DNA of 64,000 nt from Maricaulis maris (GTDB lineage Bacteria; Pseudomonadota; Alphaproteobacteria; Caulobacterales; Maricaulaceae): the NCBI RefSeq assembly GCF_036322705.1, contig NZ_AP027270.1, positions 793,501 through 857,500 on the forward strand, read 5' to 3'. The translations under genes were made by a program, and so were the position numbers. Under the pieces are notes generated by a model. It ran no database searches. It was not told the origin of the DNA and saw only the letters and a program-made list of their open reading frames with translations. Within the stretch, counting starts at the first letter, position 1, and every line of letters starts with the position of its first letter. Shown here in pieces: positions 45,806 to 54,672 of this stretch.

Positions 45806-46705
45806 GTGAGTCGCCAGCAACCGGCCGTCACGCCCGCGGAGACAGATGTGGTCAGCCCCGTCGATACCAGCAGCCAGGACTTCACCATGCGGGCCATTCG
45901 CCAGGCCGCGCAGGAAACCGGTACGGATTTCAACTTCCTGGTTGATACTGCGGCGCGTGAAAGCAATTTCGATGTGCGGGCTGAAGCGCGGACATCGAGT
46001 GCGGCCGGCATGTTCCAGTTTATCGAGCAGACCTGGCTCGGGGTTCTGGCCCGGCGCGGCGCCGATCATGGTTATGGCGACGCCGCCCAGGCGATCAGCC
46101 AGGATGCCAATGGCCGGTTTGTGGTCGCAGACCCGTCCCGGCGCCAGGAAATCCTCGACCTTCGCTTTGATGCGGTCGCGGCCTCGCGCATGGCCGGCGA
46201 GCTCGCGGCCGAGAATAACCGCGTGATCGAGTCGCGGATCGGCCGTCCGGCATCCGGCGGCGAGCTCTATGCGGCACACTTCCTTGGAGCCGGCGGTGCG
46301 GCCGAGCTGATCAGCGCGGCCCGGGATCGTCCGGACCAGCGTGCCGATACGCTGTTTCCCGCAGCAGCCCGCGCCAATCGCCCGATCTTTTTCGACGGGA
46401 ACCGTCCCCGGTCGACCAGCGAGGTCCTGGCTGTCCTGACCCGTCAGGACAGTCCGCACGGCCAGTCCGGTGCGGGGGCGCGGCAGATGGCAAGTGCCAC
46501 TGCTGTGCAGGCCGTCGGCGACATGCTGACGACACCGATCCCGAGCCTTGCGGAGGGCGGATATTCGGGGCCGTCGCCGGTGATCCAGTCGGTCGCGGCG
46601 ATGCGCTCCAATCTGCGAGTTGGCAATGGCGAGCTCTCTCCCGCGCTGGTGGAGATCCTTGCTTCCCTCGAGGCGCCACGCAGCGCTCGTGGGCGGAATT
46701 CGTAA
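45806..46705 (+). CDS. Lytic transglycosylase-like (SLT-domain) protein
   Basis: A 299-residue protein. Residues 25-110 resemble a lysozyme-like transglycosylase domain: AIRQAAQETGTDFNFLVDTAARESNFD (catalytic Glu in the ARESNF motif), then SSAAGMFQFIEQTWLGVL. No clear signal peptide is encoded from the GTG at 45806, and no strong Shine-Dalgarno is seen, so the start is uncertain. The C-terminal third is low complexity. It may cut glycan strands for insertion of a polar structure such as the flagellum. A CtrA-like box upstream fits that idea. Confidence 0.82.
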   Translation: MSRQQPAVTPAETDVVSPVDTSSQDFTMRAIRQAAQETGTDFNFLVDTAARESNFDVRAEARTSSAAGMFQFIEQTWLGVLARRGADHGYGDAAQAISQDANGRFVVADPSRRQEILDLRFDAVAASRMAGELAAENNRVIESRIGRPASGGELYAAHFLGAGGAAELISAARDRPDQRADTLFPAAARANRPIFFDGNRPRSTSEVLAVLTRQDSPHGQSGAGARQMASATAVQAVGDMLTTPIPSLAEGGYSGPSPVIQSVAAMRSNLRVGNGELSPALVEILASLEAPRSARGRNS

Positions 46706-46789
46706 ACCCGGCCCTGTCGTCGGCAAGCTTTCGTTAAGCATGTTTCGTCAAGATTTGGCCGAATGAACAACCTTTGAATCGGAAGCCCG

Positions 46790-47926
46790 ATGAGTGTCGT
46801 TGCCCTTCGTAATCGCCTGACAAACGAGGATATCCGCCGTCTGGTGAAGGGCGAGAATGATGAGACGCGGGCGATGGCGGCTCGCAAGATCTGCCGTCGC
46901 ATGGATTCGGCATCCCTGACCGAAGCCGAGCGGACCGCCGCGCGCGACATTCTCGATGTGATTTCCCGCGATGCGGCCGAGCTGGTCCGGCGCGCGATGG
47001 CCATCACGCTGCGCCAGTCACCCAATCTGCCGCGCGATGTCGCCCGCAAGCTGGCCGAGGATGTCGACAGTGTCGCAACGCCCGTTCTGGAATCATCGCC
47101 CGTCCTGACCGATGAGGACCTGTTGTCAGTCCTGCAGTCGGCTGACACGGCAAAGCGTTGTGCCATTGCCGGTCGCGAGCACGTGGCGCCAATTGTCGTT
47201 CACGAGCTGCTCGACAGTCGTGACGAGGCGGCGGTCTCCATCGCGGCATCGAATAATGGTGCCGAATTCGATGATGCCGCCTATCAGCGCGCTTTCGCGG
47301 AGTTCTGCGAGAGCAGTGGTGTGATGGATGCCTTCGTGGCTCGCTCGCACCTGCCACTGAGCGTGACAGAGCGTCTGATCGCCCATGTCAGTGATGTGGC
47401 CCTCAACCGCCTTGTGAAATCCCATGCCTTGCCGCCGCAGCTCGCCGTCGAGCTGTCCGAGGGCGCGCGCGAGCGGGCCACGCTTGATCTCGTCGACCAG
47501 GCCGGCCTGGCGCATGACCCCAAGCATTTCGTTCAGCAATTGCGGCTCAACAGCCGGCTGACGCCCTCGCTGATACTGCGGGCGCTACTGCGCGGGCACA
47601 TTGAATTTGTCGAACATGCCTTTGCCGAGCTGGCCGGTGTGACTCACTCGCGCGCCTGGCTTCTGGTCCACGATGCCGGACCGCTGGGTCTGCGGGCGGT
47701 CTATGACCGGACCGGCATGCCGTCACGGCTCTACCCGGCGGTTCGGGCCGCGCTGGATGTCTATCACGGCATGGAGGTCCCGCAGGATGAGGCCGGGCGG
47801 GCGCAGTTCCGCCGCAATTTGGCCGAGCGCGCGATTACGCGCTTCCAGGGAATCCCGGAAGAAGACCTCGACTATGTCCTCAGCCGCTTTGACGAGGATG
47901 ACGGATTGCAGAAGGTCGCCAGCTAG
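46790..47926 (+). CDS. DUF2336 protein
   Basis: A 378-residue mostly helical protein with the repeated-helix pattern of DUF2336 (SVVALRNRLTNEDIRRLVKGENDETRAMAARKIC; LPLSVTERLIAHVSDVALNRLV). The family is almost confined to alphaproteobacteria and often sits beside two-component genes. Its biochemical role is not established. A second DUF2336 gene lies 2 kb away on the other strand. The gene ends in a strong bidirectional terminator. Confidence 0.85.
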   Translation: MSVVALRNRLTNEDIRRLVKGENDETRAMAARKICRRMDSASLTEAERTAARDILDVISRDAAELVRRAMAITLRQSPNLPRDVARKLAEDVDSVATPVLESSPVLTDEDLLSVLQSADTAKRCAIAGREHVAPIVVHELLDSRDEAAVSIAASNNGAEFDDAAYQRAFAEFCESSGVMDAFVARSHLPLSVTERLIAHVSDVALNRLVKSHALPPQLAVELSEGARERATLDLVDQAGLAHDPKHFVQQLRLNSRLTPSLILRALLRGHIEFVEHAFAELAGVTHSRAWLLVHDAGPLGLRAVYDRTGMPSRLYPAVRAALDVYHGMEVPQDEAGRAQFRRNLAERAITRFQGIPEEDLDYVLSRFDEDDGLQKVAS

Positions 47927-47950
47927 TCGCAGCCCTTTCGATCAGACACG

Positions 47951-47981
47951 AAAAAAGCCGGTGCAGGACACCGGCTTTTTT
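47951..47981. terminator. Bidirectional terminator between DUF2336 and Hpt genes
   Basis: AAAAAAGCCGGTG/CACCGGCTTTTTT with loop CAGGA forms a 7-bp GC stem flanked by an A-run and a T-run. It can stop both the rightward DUF2336 transcript and the leftward receiver-Hpt transcript. Confidence 0.92.
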
Positions 47982-48010
47982 GTATCGGGTCGGGTGACAG
48001 CCTCGGGCGG

Positions 48011-48508
48011 TCAGTCGTCTTTCCAGGGCTCGGAGAAGGCCGTCGTCTGCTTTTCCAGCTCGTCCGCGAGCTCGGCGGCGACGCGGTCATTGTCATCGCG
48101 GATATTCTGCGACAGCGCGGCCCGGATGGCGCCGACATGGGCGAGGGCGAGTCCGAGCGGAGCCTTCTGCCGCTTTTCCGGCATGTCGATCATCTTGGTC
48201 AGCGATTTGGCCAGTCGCGTAATGATCGGAAACTCATACGTGGTGCCGAGGCCGCGCAGGTCGTGGGCGCGGACGAAGAGGGCCTCGCCCTCGTCGCCTT
48301 TCAGCCCGGTCTCGCGAACGAGCTTGGCCGCCGCCTCGAGCTTGACCACTTCTTCCTCCAGCCATTGGCCGAAGTCCGAACGCAGATCCTTCAGCGCTTC
48401 TTCCGCTTTCTGGATCATGTGCAGGTCGCCTTGGCTGACCGGGCCGCCAACCTTGATCTGCAGCATGTTCGGGGCGGAGATGACCTCCACATCCTTGTTA
48501 TTGGCCAT
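48011..48508 (-). CDS. Hpt-like histidine phosphotransfer protein
   Basis: A 165-residue helical protein. The segment ALFVRAHDLRGLGTTYEFPIITRLAKSL matches an Hpt site (xHxLKGxxxxxG pattern), with His82 as the likely phosphoacceptor and Arg in place of the usual Lys. It lies 11 bases after a receiver-domain gene in the same operon, which suggests a phosphorelay pair. The kinase is not in the window. Confidence 0.75.
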   Translation of the reverse strand: MANNKDVEVISAPNMLQIKVGGPVSQGDLHMIQKAEEALKDLRSDFGQWLEEEVVKLEAAAKLVRETGLKGDEGEALFVRAHDLRGLGTTYEFPIITRLAKSLTKMIDMPEKRQKAPLGLALAHVGAIRAALSQNIRDDNDRVAAELADELEKQTTAFSEPWKDD

Positions 48509-48519
48509 GAGACGTCCTC

Positions 48520-48978
48520 TTAGCTGGCAGTCGCGAGCGGGGCATCAGGAGCGCCGACACGTGCGTGGGAAGTGACACAGAGCGTTTCGCGCAGGGTCTG
48601 TGCGAGATTGGCTGCCGTGAAAGGTTTGGTCAGAAAGGCATCGACCCCCGTCTGGCGGGCCTGTCGAATGCGATCGTCCTCGGTATAGGCTGAAAGCATG
48701 ATCACCGGCAGGTTCGGTGCCGGGCTGGCATGGCGGTCGCGAAGCGTCCGCACCAGATCGATCCCGTCGCGGGGCTTCATCTTCCAATCCGTGATGAGCA
48801 GGTCGACCGGCTTGGCCCGGAGCACATCCAGCGCGCGCTCGACGGTATCGGTCTCGATGACCCGGCCGCAGCCGAAGGCCTGCAGGGAAACCCGCAGCGC
48901 GCCGCGAAGGGCCGCGCTGTCGTCCACCAGCAGAATGGTGAGTCGCGATAATGTCTCGTCCAGCGCGAAGTCGCTCAT
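48520..48978 (-). CDS. Response regulator receiver protein paired with the Hpt protein
   Basis: A 152-residue single-domain receiver. The acidic pair is in LLVDDSAALR, the phosphoacceptor Asp is in LLITDWKMKPRDG, the switch Ser is in MLSAYTEDD and the Lys is in AFLTKPF. The tail after the receiver is short and has no output domain. It is the first gene of the receiver-Hpt operon. A CtrA-like box lies 53 bases upstream of its start. Confidence 0.9.
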   Translation of the reverse strand: MSDFALDETLSRLTILLVDDSAALRGALRVSLQAFGCGRVIETDTVERALDVLRAKPVDLLITDWKMKPRDGIDLVRTLRDRHASPAPNLPVIMLSAYTEDDRIRQARQTGVDAFLTKPFTAANLAQTLRETLCVTSHARVGAPDAPLATAS

Positions 48979-49030
48979 CTCGGGCTCGGCTTGCTCGAAT
49001 CTGTCGTATCGGAAGACTAGCGCGGCTTGC

Positions 49031-49045
49031 TTAACGCCAGCCTAA
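49031..49045 (-). promoter_or_regulatory. Near-consensus CtrA box upstream of the receiver-Hpt operon
   Basis: Read leftward the site is TTAGGCTGGCGTTAA, TTAG-N7-TTAA, with 7 of 8 consensus positions. It lies 53 bases upstream of the receiver start, in a short intergenic gap. Confidence 0.45.
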
Positions 49046-49051
49046 ATCCGG

Positions 49052-49816
49052 TCAGTTTTCAAACTGCTCGACCAGAATGCGTTCGGCCAGGTCGCGGCCC
49101 GGGTCGAACAGCATGGTGAGAACCACGTCCTGGGCTTCCACGACATCAACCCGAGCGACTTCCCGGAACTCCTGATTGTCGGCAACGGCCGAGACCGGCC
49201 GGCGTGACGGCTCCATGATTTCGAAGCCAACCTTGATGTTGTGAGGGAGCAGGGCACCGCGCCAGCGTCGCGGCCGAAAGGCGCTGATCGGCGTCAGCGC
49301 AAGGACCTTGGAGTTGAGCGGCAGGATCGGACCATGGGCGGACAGGTTATAGGCGGTCGAGCCGGCCGGCGTGGCGACCATCACCCCGTCCGCCTGAAGC
49401 TCCGCCATCCGGCTCTTGCCATCGATGGTGATCTTGATCTTCGCCGTCTGACGGGTTTCGCGCAGGAGCGAGACCTCGTTGATGGCCAAGGCCTCGAACG
49501 GTTTGCAATGGATATCCTCGCCGATGGCGCGCAGCGGGTGGATCCGGGCGCGTTCGGCCCGCGCCAGCCGCTCGGTCAGCCCGTCTTCGCGGAACTCGTT
49601 CATGAGAAAGCCGACAGAGCCGAAATTCATGCCGTAGACGCGTGCGCCGGTCTTGATCGACAGGTGGAGTGCATCCAGCATCAGCCCGTCGCCGCCGAGC
49701 GCGACAATGATCTCGGCTTCTTCGATGGGGACATGTCCATAGACCTGTTCCAAGCGCGCTTTCGCGGCTTTGGCCTCAGGTCGGGGGCTGGCAAGGAAGG
49801 CGAGGGAGGCGGTGAT
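49052..49816 (-). CDS. nadK: NAD kinase with no visible canonical start codon
   Basis: NAD kinase phosphorylates NAD to NADP. The family motifs are [28 protein letters not shown] and [16 protein letters not shown]. The first recognised start codon in frame is TTG at 49753 (233 residues). However, the frame upstream encodes [18 protein letters not shown], the conserved first strand of the enzyme, so the real protein must begin earlier. Between that segment and the upstream stop (49856-49858) there is no ATG, GTG or TTG. ATC at 49816, at the expected Met position, ATC at 49840 and ATA at 49855 are the only near-cognate candidates. Coordinates here assume ATC 49816 (254 residues). Confidence 0.85.
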   Translation of the reverse strand: MTASLAFLASPRPEAKAAKARLEQVYGHVPIEEAEIIVALGGDGLMLDALHLSIKTGARVYGMNFGSVGFLMNEFREDGLTERLARAERARIHPLRAIGEDIHCKPFEALAINEVSLLRETRQTAKIKITIDGKSRMAELQADGVMVATPAGSTAYNLSAHGPILPLNSKVLALTPISAFRPRRWRGALLPHNIKVGFEIMEPSRRPVSAVADNQEFREVARVDVVEAQDVVLTMLFDPGRDLAERILVEQFEN

Positions 49817-49855
49817 GGCGGGCTCGAAGGAAAACCTGATGAAACAGGTTCTTAT

Positions 49856-50914
49856 TCAAGCCCTCGTGCCCATCTGGCGCAAGACCTTCGCCGCTTTTTC
49901 CGGACCATACATGCGGAAGACATTCGCGGCGGCGGTCATGGCGTCGCCCTCGAGCGCCTGATGGATGCGTCCGGAGCGTTGCAGGGTCTTGTGGATAATC
50001 GGATAGGCGGTGCGGTCGAGTTGCGCCGCCTGGCAGGCCATGGCGGCGGCCCGGACACCATTCATCGCCAGGGCGACACGCCATTGCGAGGCCTTGATGT
50101 CGCAAAGGGCGGCAATCGCGTGATCGAACACAGCTTCCTTGCCAGCCTTGAGGGCGTCCATCGCGAAGCGACCGGTGAGTTTTCCGGCTTCGCGCGCATC
50201 CTGCACGATCCGTGCGGCTTCCTTGTCGACATTCTCGGGGGTCGCGCCAAGGGCGGCTTCGACGGCAAGGTTCTCGACCTTCGCCTTGTCGAGACCGAAG
50301 CGCCGATACAATTCCTCGCGCCAATTCTCAGGCAGCATGATGCACAGCTGGGTCGCATAGTCGGTAGACAGGTCGTGCCGTCGGGCCAACGCCTCGCGCA
50401 ATTTCGGGTGCTCGCGCGCGACGTGCAGGCAAACATTGAGCGTATGCTCTGAGATTTCAGCGGTGTCGTTGTTGGCTAGGGCGCGCAGCACGAGGGCCTC
50501 GCCCGGTTTTGCCAGCGTATCGGTAACGGGCAGACACAGATTGGCGCGCATGGCGAGGTGACGGCGATGCTCGATCGTCCCGGTCTCTGCCAGCTCGATC
50601 ATGTCCTTCTGCGTCAGCTGTTCGCTTTTCTCGATAATGATCGCGGAAATCTCGATCTGGTCGAAAGCGAAGTGCTTGATCGCAGCATGTGGCGCCCAAT
50701 CGCAGGTTGCCAGCTTCTTCGCCATGGCCACTTTTGTGTTGAGATCAGACTTGCTTGACAGGGTGATCAGCAGGTCGCCGGCGATCGGTTCGGCACTGTC
50801 GGAGAGCGGCTGCGCCACGCACATCTCCGTAACGCCCAGCGCGATCTGCTGGCGTTTCTCGGGGTCGCGGACAGTCGCGAGAAGGTGGAGCGCTTCAGCT
50901 GGTTTTGCGGCCAT
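49856..50914 (-). CDS. DUF2336 protein upstream of nadK
   Basis: A 352-residue helical protein with DUF2336 features (DMIELAETGTIEHRRHLAMRANLCLPVTDTLAKPGEALVLRALANND; HVAREHPKLREALARRHDL). ATG 50914 is preferred because the protein then begins directly with the conserved helical region; a GTG at 50959 would extend it by 15 residues. Its stop codon is in the same frame as the downstream nadK sequence. It shares a divergent promoter region with egtB. Confidence 0.82.
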   Translation of the reverse strand: MAAKPAEALHLLATVRDPEKRQQIALGVTEMCVAQPLSDSAEPIAGDLLITLSSKSDLNTKVAMAKKLATCDWAPHAAIKHFAFDQIEISAIIIEKSEQLTQKDMIELAETGTIEHRRHLAMRANLCLPVTDTLAKPGEALVLRALANNDTAEISEHTLNVCLHVAREHPKLREALARRHDLSTDYATQLCIMLPENWREELYRRFGLDKAKVENLAVEAALGATPENVDKEAARIVQDAREAGKLTGRFAMDALKAGKEAVFDHAIAALCDIKASQWRVALAMNGVRAAAMACQAAQLDRTAYPIIHKTLQRSGRIHQALEGDAMTAAANVFRMYGPEKAAKVLRQMGTRA

Positions 50915-50966
50915 GGGTCTTGAATTGTGATCAATTAGGATGACCTGTATTGCTGACACAAACGCC

Positions 50967-50981
50967 TTGAAAACTTGTTAA
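50967..50981 (-). promoter_or_regulatory. Near-consensus CtrA box upstream of the DUF2336-nadK unit
   Basis: Read leftward the site is TTAACAAGTTTTCAA, TTAA-N7-TCAA, with 7 of 8 consensus positions. It lies 53 bases from the preferred DUF2336 start and could also affect divergent egtB. Confidence 0.4.
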
Positions 50982-51011
50982 TTGGCACCCGCTCCCGGAG
51001 GTGTTCGAGCC

Positions 51012-52289
51012 ATGGAAGACATGATATCAACATCATATCTGGAACGCTATTCGGGTGTGCGCGAAAGAACGCAAGCCTTGGTAGCGGGTCTGTCCGATGA
51101 AGACATGCTGGTCCAGACGATGCCGGATGTCAGCCCGACCAAGTGGCACCTGGCGCACACGACATGGTTCTGGGAAACGTTCTTGCTGCGCGAATATCTC
51201 GATGGGTATCAGGAGTTCTCGGGCGAATTCAATTACCTGTTCAATTCCTATTATGACGGGATCGGCGAGCGGCACGCCCGCGCCGAGCGCGGCTATCTCA
51301 GCCGACCATCCCTGCGCGATGTCATGGCTTACCGGGCCCATGTTGATGACGCGATGGCGCGTTTACTGAGCGTTGACCAAGACCTCACAACGCAGGCGCT
51401 GACCCCCCTCATTGAGCTGGGCCTGGCCCATGAGGAGCAGCACCAGGAGCTGATCCTGACTGATATCAAGCATGTGCTGTCCCGCCACCCGTTCGCTCCG
51501 GGAGCCTTTGCCGCGCCGTCCCGCGGGCAGCCGGAAACCGCCGGCCCCCCGGGATGGGTCGAGTTCGCGGGCGGGATTGTCGAGATTGGTGCGGCGGGCT
51601 CCGGCTTCCATTTCGACAATGAAGGTCCGCGTCACCAGGCGATCCTGACTCCCTTCGCGCTTGCCGACCGGCTGGCAACCAATCGCGATTACGCTCAATT
51701 CGTGGCGGACGGCGGATATCAGACCGCCACGCTCTGGCTGTCCGAGGGCTGGGCCCGTGTCCAGGCGGAAGGGTGGAGCGCTCCGTTCTATTGGCGGCAG
51801 GGCGAAACCGGTTGGGAGGAGTTCACGCTGCACGGCCAGTATCCACTCGATCCTGATGCACCGGTGCTCCATCTTTCCTATTACGAGGCCAGTGCCTTCG
51901 CTGAATGGAGCGGTGCCCGTCTTCCCGATGAGCGGGAGTGGGAAATTGCGACCTTGGGCCTGCTCGACGGTGAGGGACGTTTCGCGGCGCCGGGTGCCTC
52001 CGCCCATCCCGATGTGGCGGCACAGGCCGCGCAGCCGGGCCGGGGATTGCGTCAGATGTTCGGCGATGCCTGGGAGTGGACGCGCTCGGCCTACTCGGCC
52101 TATCCGCGCTATCGCCCGGCCGCCGGCGCGGTCGGCGAGTACAATGGCAAATTCATGTGCGGCCAGTATGTGTTGCGCGGCGGATCCTGCGCCACGCCGC
52201 CGGGGCATGTCCGTCGCACATACCGAAATTTCTTTCCGCCGGACGCCCGCTGGCAATTTTCCGGTGTTCGACTGGCCAAGGACATTTGA
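51012..52289 (+). CDS. egtB: EgtB-type hercynine oxygenase (ergothioneine biosynthesis)
   Basis: EgtB couples hercynine with a thiol donor and oxygen to form the sulfoxide precursor of ergothioneine, using non-haem iron. The 425-residue protein has an N-terminal DinB-like domain with the candidate iron ligands His49 (KWHLAHTTWFWETFLL) and His140/His144 (LAHEEQHQELIL). The C-terminal half is an FGE-sulfatase-type domain (EFAGGIVEIG, PVLHLSYYEASAFAEWSGARLPDEREWE, MFGDAWEWTRSAY, LRGGSCATPPGHVRRTYRNFF). egtD (histidine methyltransferase) is not adjacent. GGAGG lies 12 bases upstream of the ATG. Confidence 0.92.
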   Translation: MEDMISTSYLERYSGVRERTQALVAGLSDEDMLVQTMPDVSPTKWHLAHTTWFWETFLLREYLDGYQEFSGEFNYLFNSYYDGIGERHARAERGYLSRPSLRDVMAYRAHVDDAMARLLSVDQDLTTQALTPLIELGLAHEEQHQELILTDIKHVLSRHPFAPGAFAAPSRGQPETAGPPGWVEFAGGIVEIGAAGSGFHFDNEGPRHQAILTPFALADRLATNRDYAQFVADGGYQTATLWLSEGWARVQAEGWSAPFYWRQGETGWEEFTLHGQYPLDPDAPVLHLSYYEASAFAEWSGARLPDEREWEIATLGLLDGEGRFAAPGASAHPDVAAQAAQPGRGLRQMFGDAWEWTRSAYSAYPRYRPAAGAVGEYNGKFMCGQYVLRGGSCATPPGHVRRTYRNFFPPDARWQFSGVRLAKDI

Positions 52290-52357
52290 CGGCGCGGGCC
52301 AGAGGTCCGATCCTGCCGAAAGTTGGCGATAACAAGACAAACCATGGGGAGACCATC

Positions 52358-53125
52358 ATGGACGATCAGGCAATCATTTCGGTCAAGGACCAGGTTTCGG
52401 CCGAGGAGTGGAAAGCGCGCTGCGATCTCGCGGCGCTGTACCGGCTGGTGCGCATGCATGGCTGGGACGATCTGTTTTTCACCCACATCTCGATGCGTGT
52501 CCCCGGGCCGGAGGAGCATTTCCTGCTGAACCCGTTCGGCCTGCTGTATGAAGATGTCACGGCGTCCAACCTCGTGAAGGTGGACTTGGACGGCAATGTC
52601 CTTCCGCCGTCGCAGTACGGAATCAATCCGGCCGGGTTCACGATCCACTCGGCGATCCATGCTGCCCGCCATGACGTAGCCGTGGCCCTGCACCTGCACT
52701 CGGATGCAGGGGTTGCGGTCGCTGCGCAGAAAGGGGGGCTGCGTCCGATCTCGCAGCTCGCCATGAATGTCTTCAATGATGTGAGCTATCACGATTATGA
52801 GGGCATTGCGCTGGAATCCGAGGAGAAGGAGCGGCTGGTCGCCGATCTCGGCGACAAGAATCTCATGATCCTGCGGAGTCATGGAACGTTGTCGGTTGGC
52901 GATCACCCTTTTAGCGCGTATATTCGCATCTATCTACTGGAGCGTGCCTGCAAGATCCAGGTCATGGCCCAGGCGGGTGGAGCGCTGATCGAATGGGACG
53001 AGACGATGCAGGATCGCGTCTTCGGGCAGTCCGGGGAGATCTCCTCGAACGAGTTCTTCAAGGAAATTGCCTGGGCCGCGATTCTCGATCGCGTCCGCCG
53101 CGAAAGCCCCGGCTTCGACGTCTGA
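52358..53125 (+). CDS. Class II aldolase/adducin-family protein
   Basis: A 255-residue protein of the class II aldolase/adducin fold. Zinc-site histidines lie in LHLHSDAG, with a later His in LRSHGTLSVG; the N-terminal segment GWDDLFFTHISMRVPG is typical of the family. Many members with this pattern have no proven aldolase activity, so substrate and reaction remain open. GGGGAG precedes the ATG. It lies 68 bases after egtB, possibly in the same transcript. Confidence 0.9.
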   Translation: MDDQAIISVKDQVSAEEWKARCDLAALYRLVRMHGWDDLFFTHISMRVPGPEEHFLLNPFGLLYEDVTASNLVKVDLDGNVLPPSQYGINPAGFTIHSAIHAARHDVAVALHLHSDAGVAVAAQKGGLRPISQLAMNVFNDVSYHDYEGIALESEEKERLVADLGDKNLMILRSHGTLSVGDHPFSAYIRIYLLERACKIQVMAQAGGALIEWDETMQDRVFGQSGEISSNEFFKEIAWAAILDRVRRESPGFDV

Positions 53126-53139
53126 TCCAGTCGGCCTGC

Positions 53140-53904
53140 ATGGCCGGCCTGTCGGGAGTGGTCCTGACGGCGCCGGCCCATGCCGGCGCCTGGCCGCAAC
53201 CGCGCGGCGAGGGACTGCTGATCGTCACGACCCTCGCAGACCGGGCTGACCGATCCTACGACGCCGACCGTCAGTCAATCGATGATGGCTATTTCCACAA
53301 GGACGAAACGGCGGCCTATGTCGAATTCGGGCTGACCGATGTCGACACGCTGGTCGCCCGCCTGGCCTGGCAGGATGTCCGGAGGCTGCGCGGCCCGTCC
53401 TATGATCACGCACAGGGTCTTTCAGCCAGCGAGCTGGGTTGGCGGCGTCTGATCTGGCAGGGTGAGCGGGCCGTCCTGTCCGGGCAGCTGACCGCCTTGA
53501 TTCCCGGTCAGGGCGAAAACGTCTCGAACCAGGCCTTTGGCTCGGGTGACATGGCTGGCGAGGTTCGCGCCCTGGCCGGACGCAGTCTTGGCCAGCGCGG
53601 CTTCGCGGAAGCGCAACTCGCATGGCGCTGGCGTGAAGGTCCTTGGCTCGATGAGGCCCGGCTTGATCTCACCGCAGGATGGCAGCTGACCGAGAGCTGG
53701 CAGGTTCTGGCCCAAAGCTTTTCGGTGTGGAGTATCGAGGACGACCAGCCGGGCCTTCGCAGCTTCGACCAGCACAAGCTGCAGCTCTCTCTCAGCCGCG
53801 CAATCGGACGCCAGACACTCCAGCTTGGCGCGTCGATCACTCCCAGTGGCCGCAACGCGATCGAGCAAGAGGCGGTCTTCCTGTCAGTCTGGCGCCGTTT
53901 CTAG
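53140..53904 (+). CDS. Putative outer membrane beta-barrel protein
   Basis: About 254 residues with a signal-like leader (MAGLSGVVLTAPAHAG) and a body of alternating polar and hydrophobic residues typical of beta strands. It ends in Phe (FLSVWRRF), as outer membrane barrels do. The leader from ATG 53140 lacks basic residues; an upstream CTG (53122) or a start inside the aldolase gene would add some. Start and family are therefore uncertain. It follows the aldolase gene closely and may share its transcript. Confidence 0.65.
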   Translation: MAGLSGVVLTAPAHAGAWPQPRGEGLLIVTTLADRADRSYDADRQSIDDGYFHKDETAAYVEFGLTDVDTLVARLAWQDVRRLRGPSYDHAQGLSASELGWRRLIWQGERAVLSGQLTALIPGQGENVSNQAFGSGDMAGEVRALAGRSLGQRGFAEAQLAWRWREGPWLDEARLDLTAGWQLTESWQVLAQSFSVWSIEDDQPGLRSFDQHKLQLSLSRAIGRQTLQLGASITPSGRNAIEQEAVFLSVWRRF

Positions 53905-53928
53905 CTCCCAGTCGTTGGCCGTCAGCCC

Positions 53929-54465
53929 TCAGTCGTCGCTTGTCTGGACCGCAATATAGGCAATCACGTCGCGGCGATCTTCCGGGTCGCGCAAGCCGAC
54001 AAAGCTCATCCGGTTTCCGGCGACGAGGGCGCGCGGGTTCTCGATCCAGGCGTCCAACGTCGCAAGATCCCAGACCAGGCCGGCGTCCGAGAGCTGGCTG
54101 GAATAGCTGAACTGGGCGTGACTGGCTGCGGGCTGACCGATGACCCCGTAGAGGTTCGGGCCAACAGAGTTGCGGCCACCCTCATTCAGTGTGTGGCAGG
54201 ACTGGCAGCGGCGAAACTGTCGGGCTCCATTGCTCAGATCGGCATTCACATAGTCGCCGCCAAGGCTGGCCAGAATGACGGACGCATCTGTGTCCCCGTC
54301 ATCATCGCCTTCACGGTCGTCATCATCACGGTCTCGGGACGACGACATGGAAGCCGGGCTCGCGGCCGCCATGCTTGTGTCGGTTGATGCCGGGCTGGCG
54401 GCGTCGTCATTGCCGCAGCCAACAAGTGCGACCGAGGCGAGAAGGACGAGAAGGGCACGTGTCAT
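53929..54465 (-). CDS. Lipid-anchored class I cytochrome c
   Basis: A 178-residue c-type cytochrome. A lipoprotein signal (LVGC, Cys17) anchors it. A Ser/Ala/Asp-rich linker of about 45 residues contains a strongly acidic run (RDRDDDDREGDDDGDTD). The haem motif is CQSCH, with an axial Met in GNRMSFVGL. It should carry electrons in the periplasm, perhaps to a terminal oxidase or peroxidase; no partner is adjacent. Confidence 0.9.
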   Translation of the reverse strand: MTRALLVLLASVALVGCGNDDAASPASTDTSMAAASPASMSSSRDRDDDDREGDDDGDTDASVILASLGGDYVNADLSNGARQFRRCQSCHTLNEGGRNSVGPNLYGVIGQPAASHAQFSYSSQLSDAGLVWDLATLDAWIENPRALVAGNRMSFVGLRDPEDRRDVIAYIAVQTSDD

Positions 54466-54672
54466 GGATCATCGCTCCTTGGCGGACCAGTTCGGATTGG
54501 CCTGAGGTTATACCGCTGCAGGTCTGCTTCAACATGCGGCACGATGACACCATGATGCAAAACCGCGACGCAGCGGGTCACCTGCGCAGCCCGTCCCCTC
54601 TTTTTTGCTTGTCTCCCACAACACAATCGCGAACAAGGATCGTCAGGGACCCAACAGAGGCATCGGGACAGG

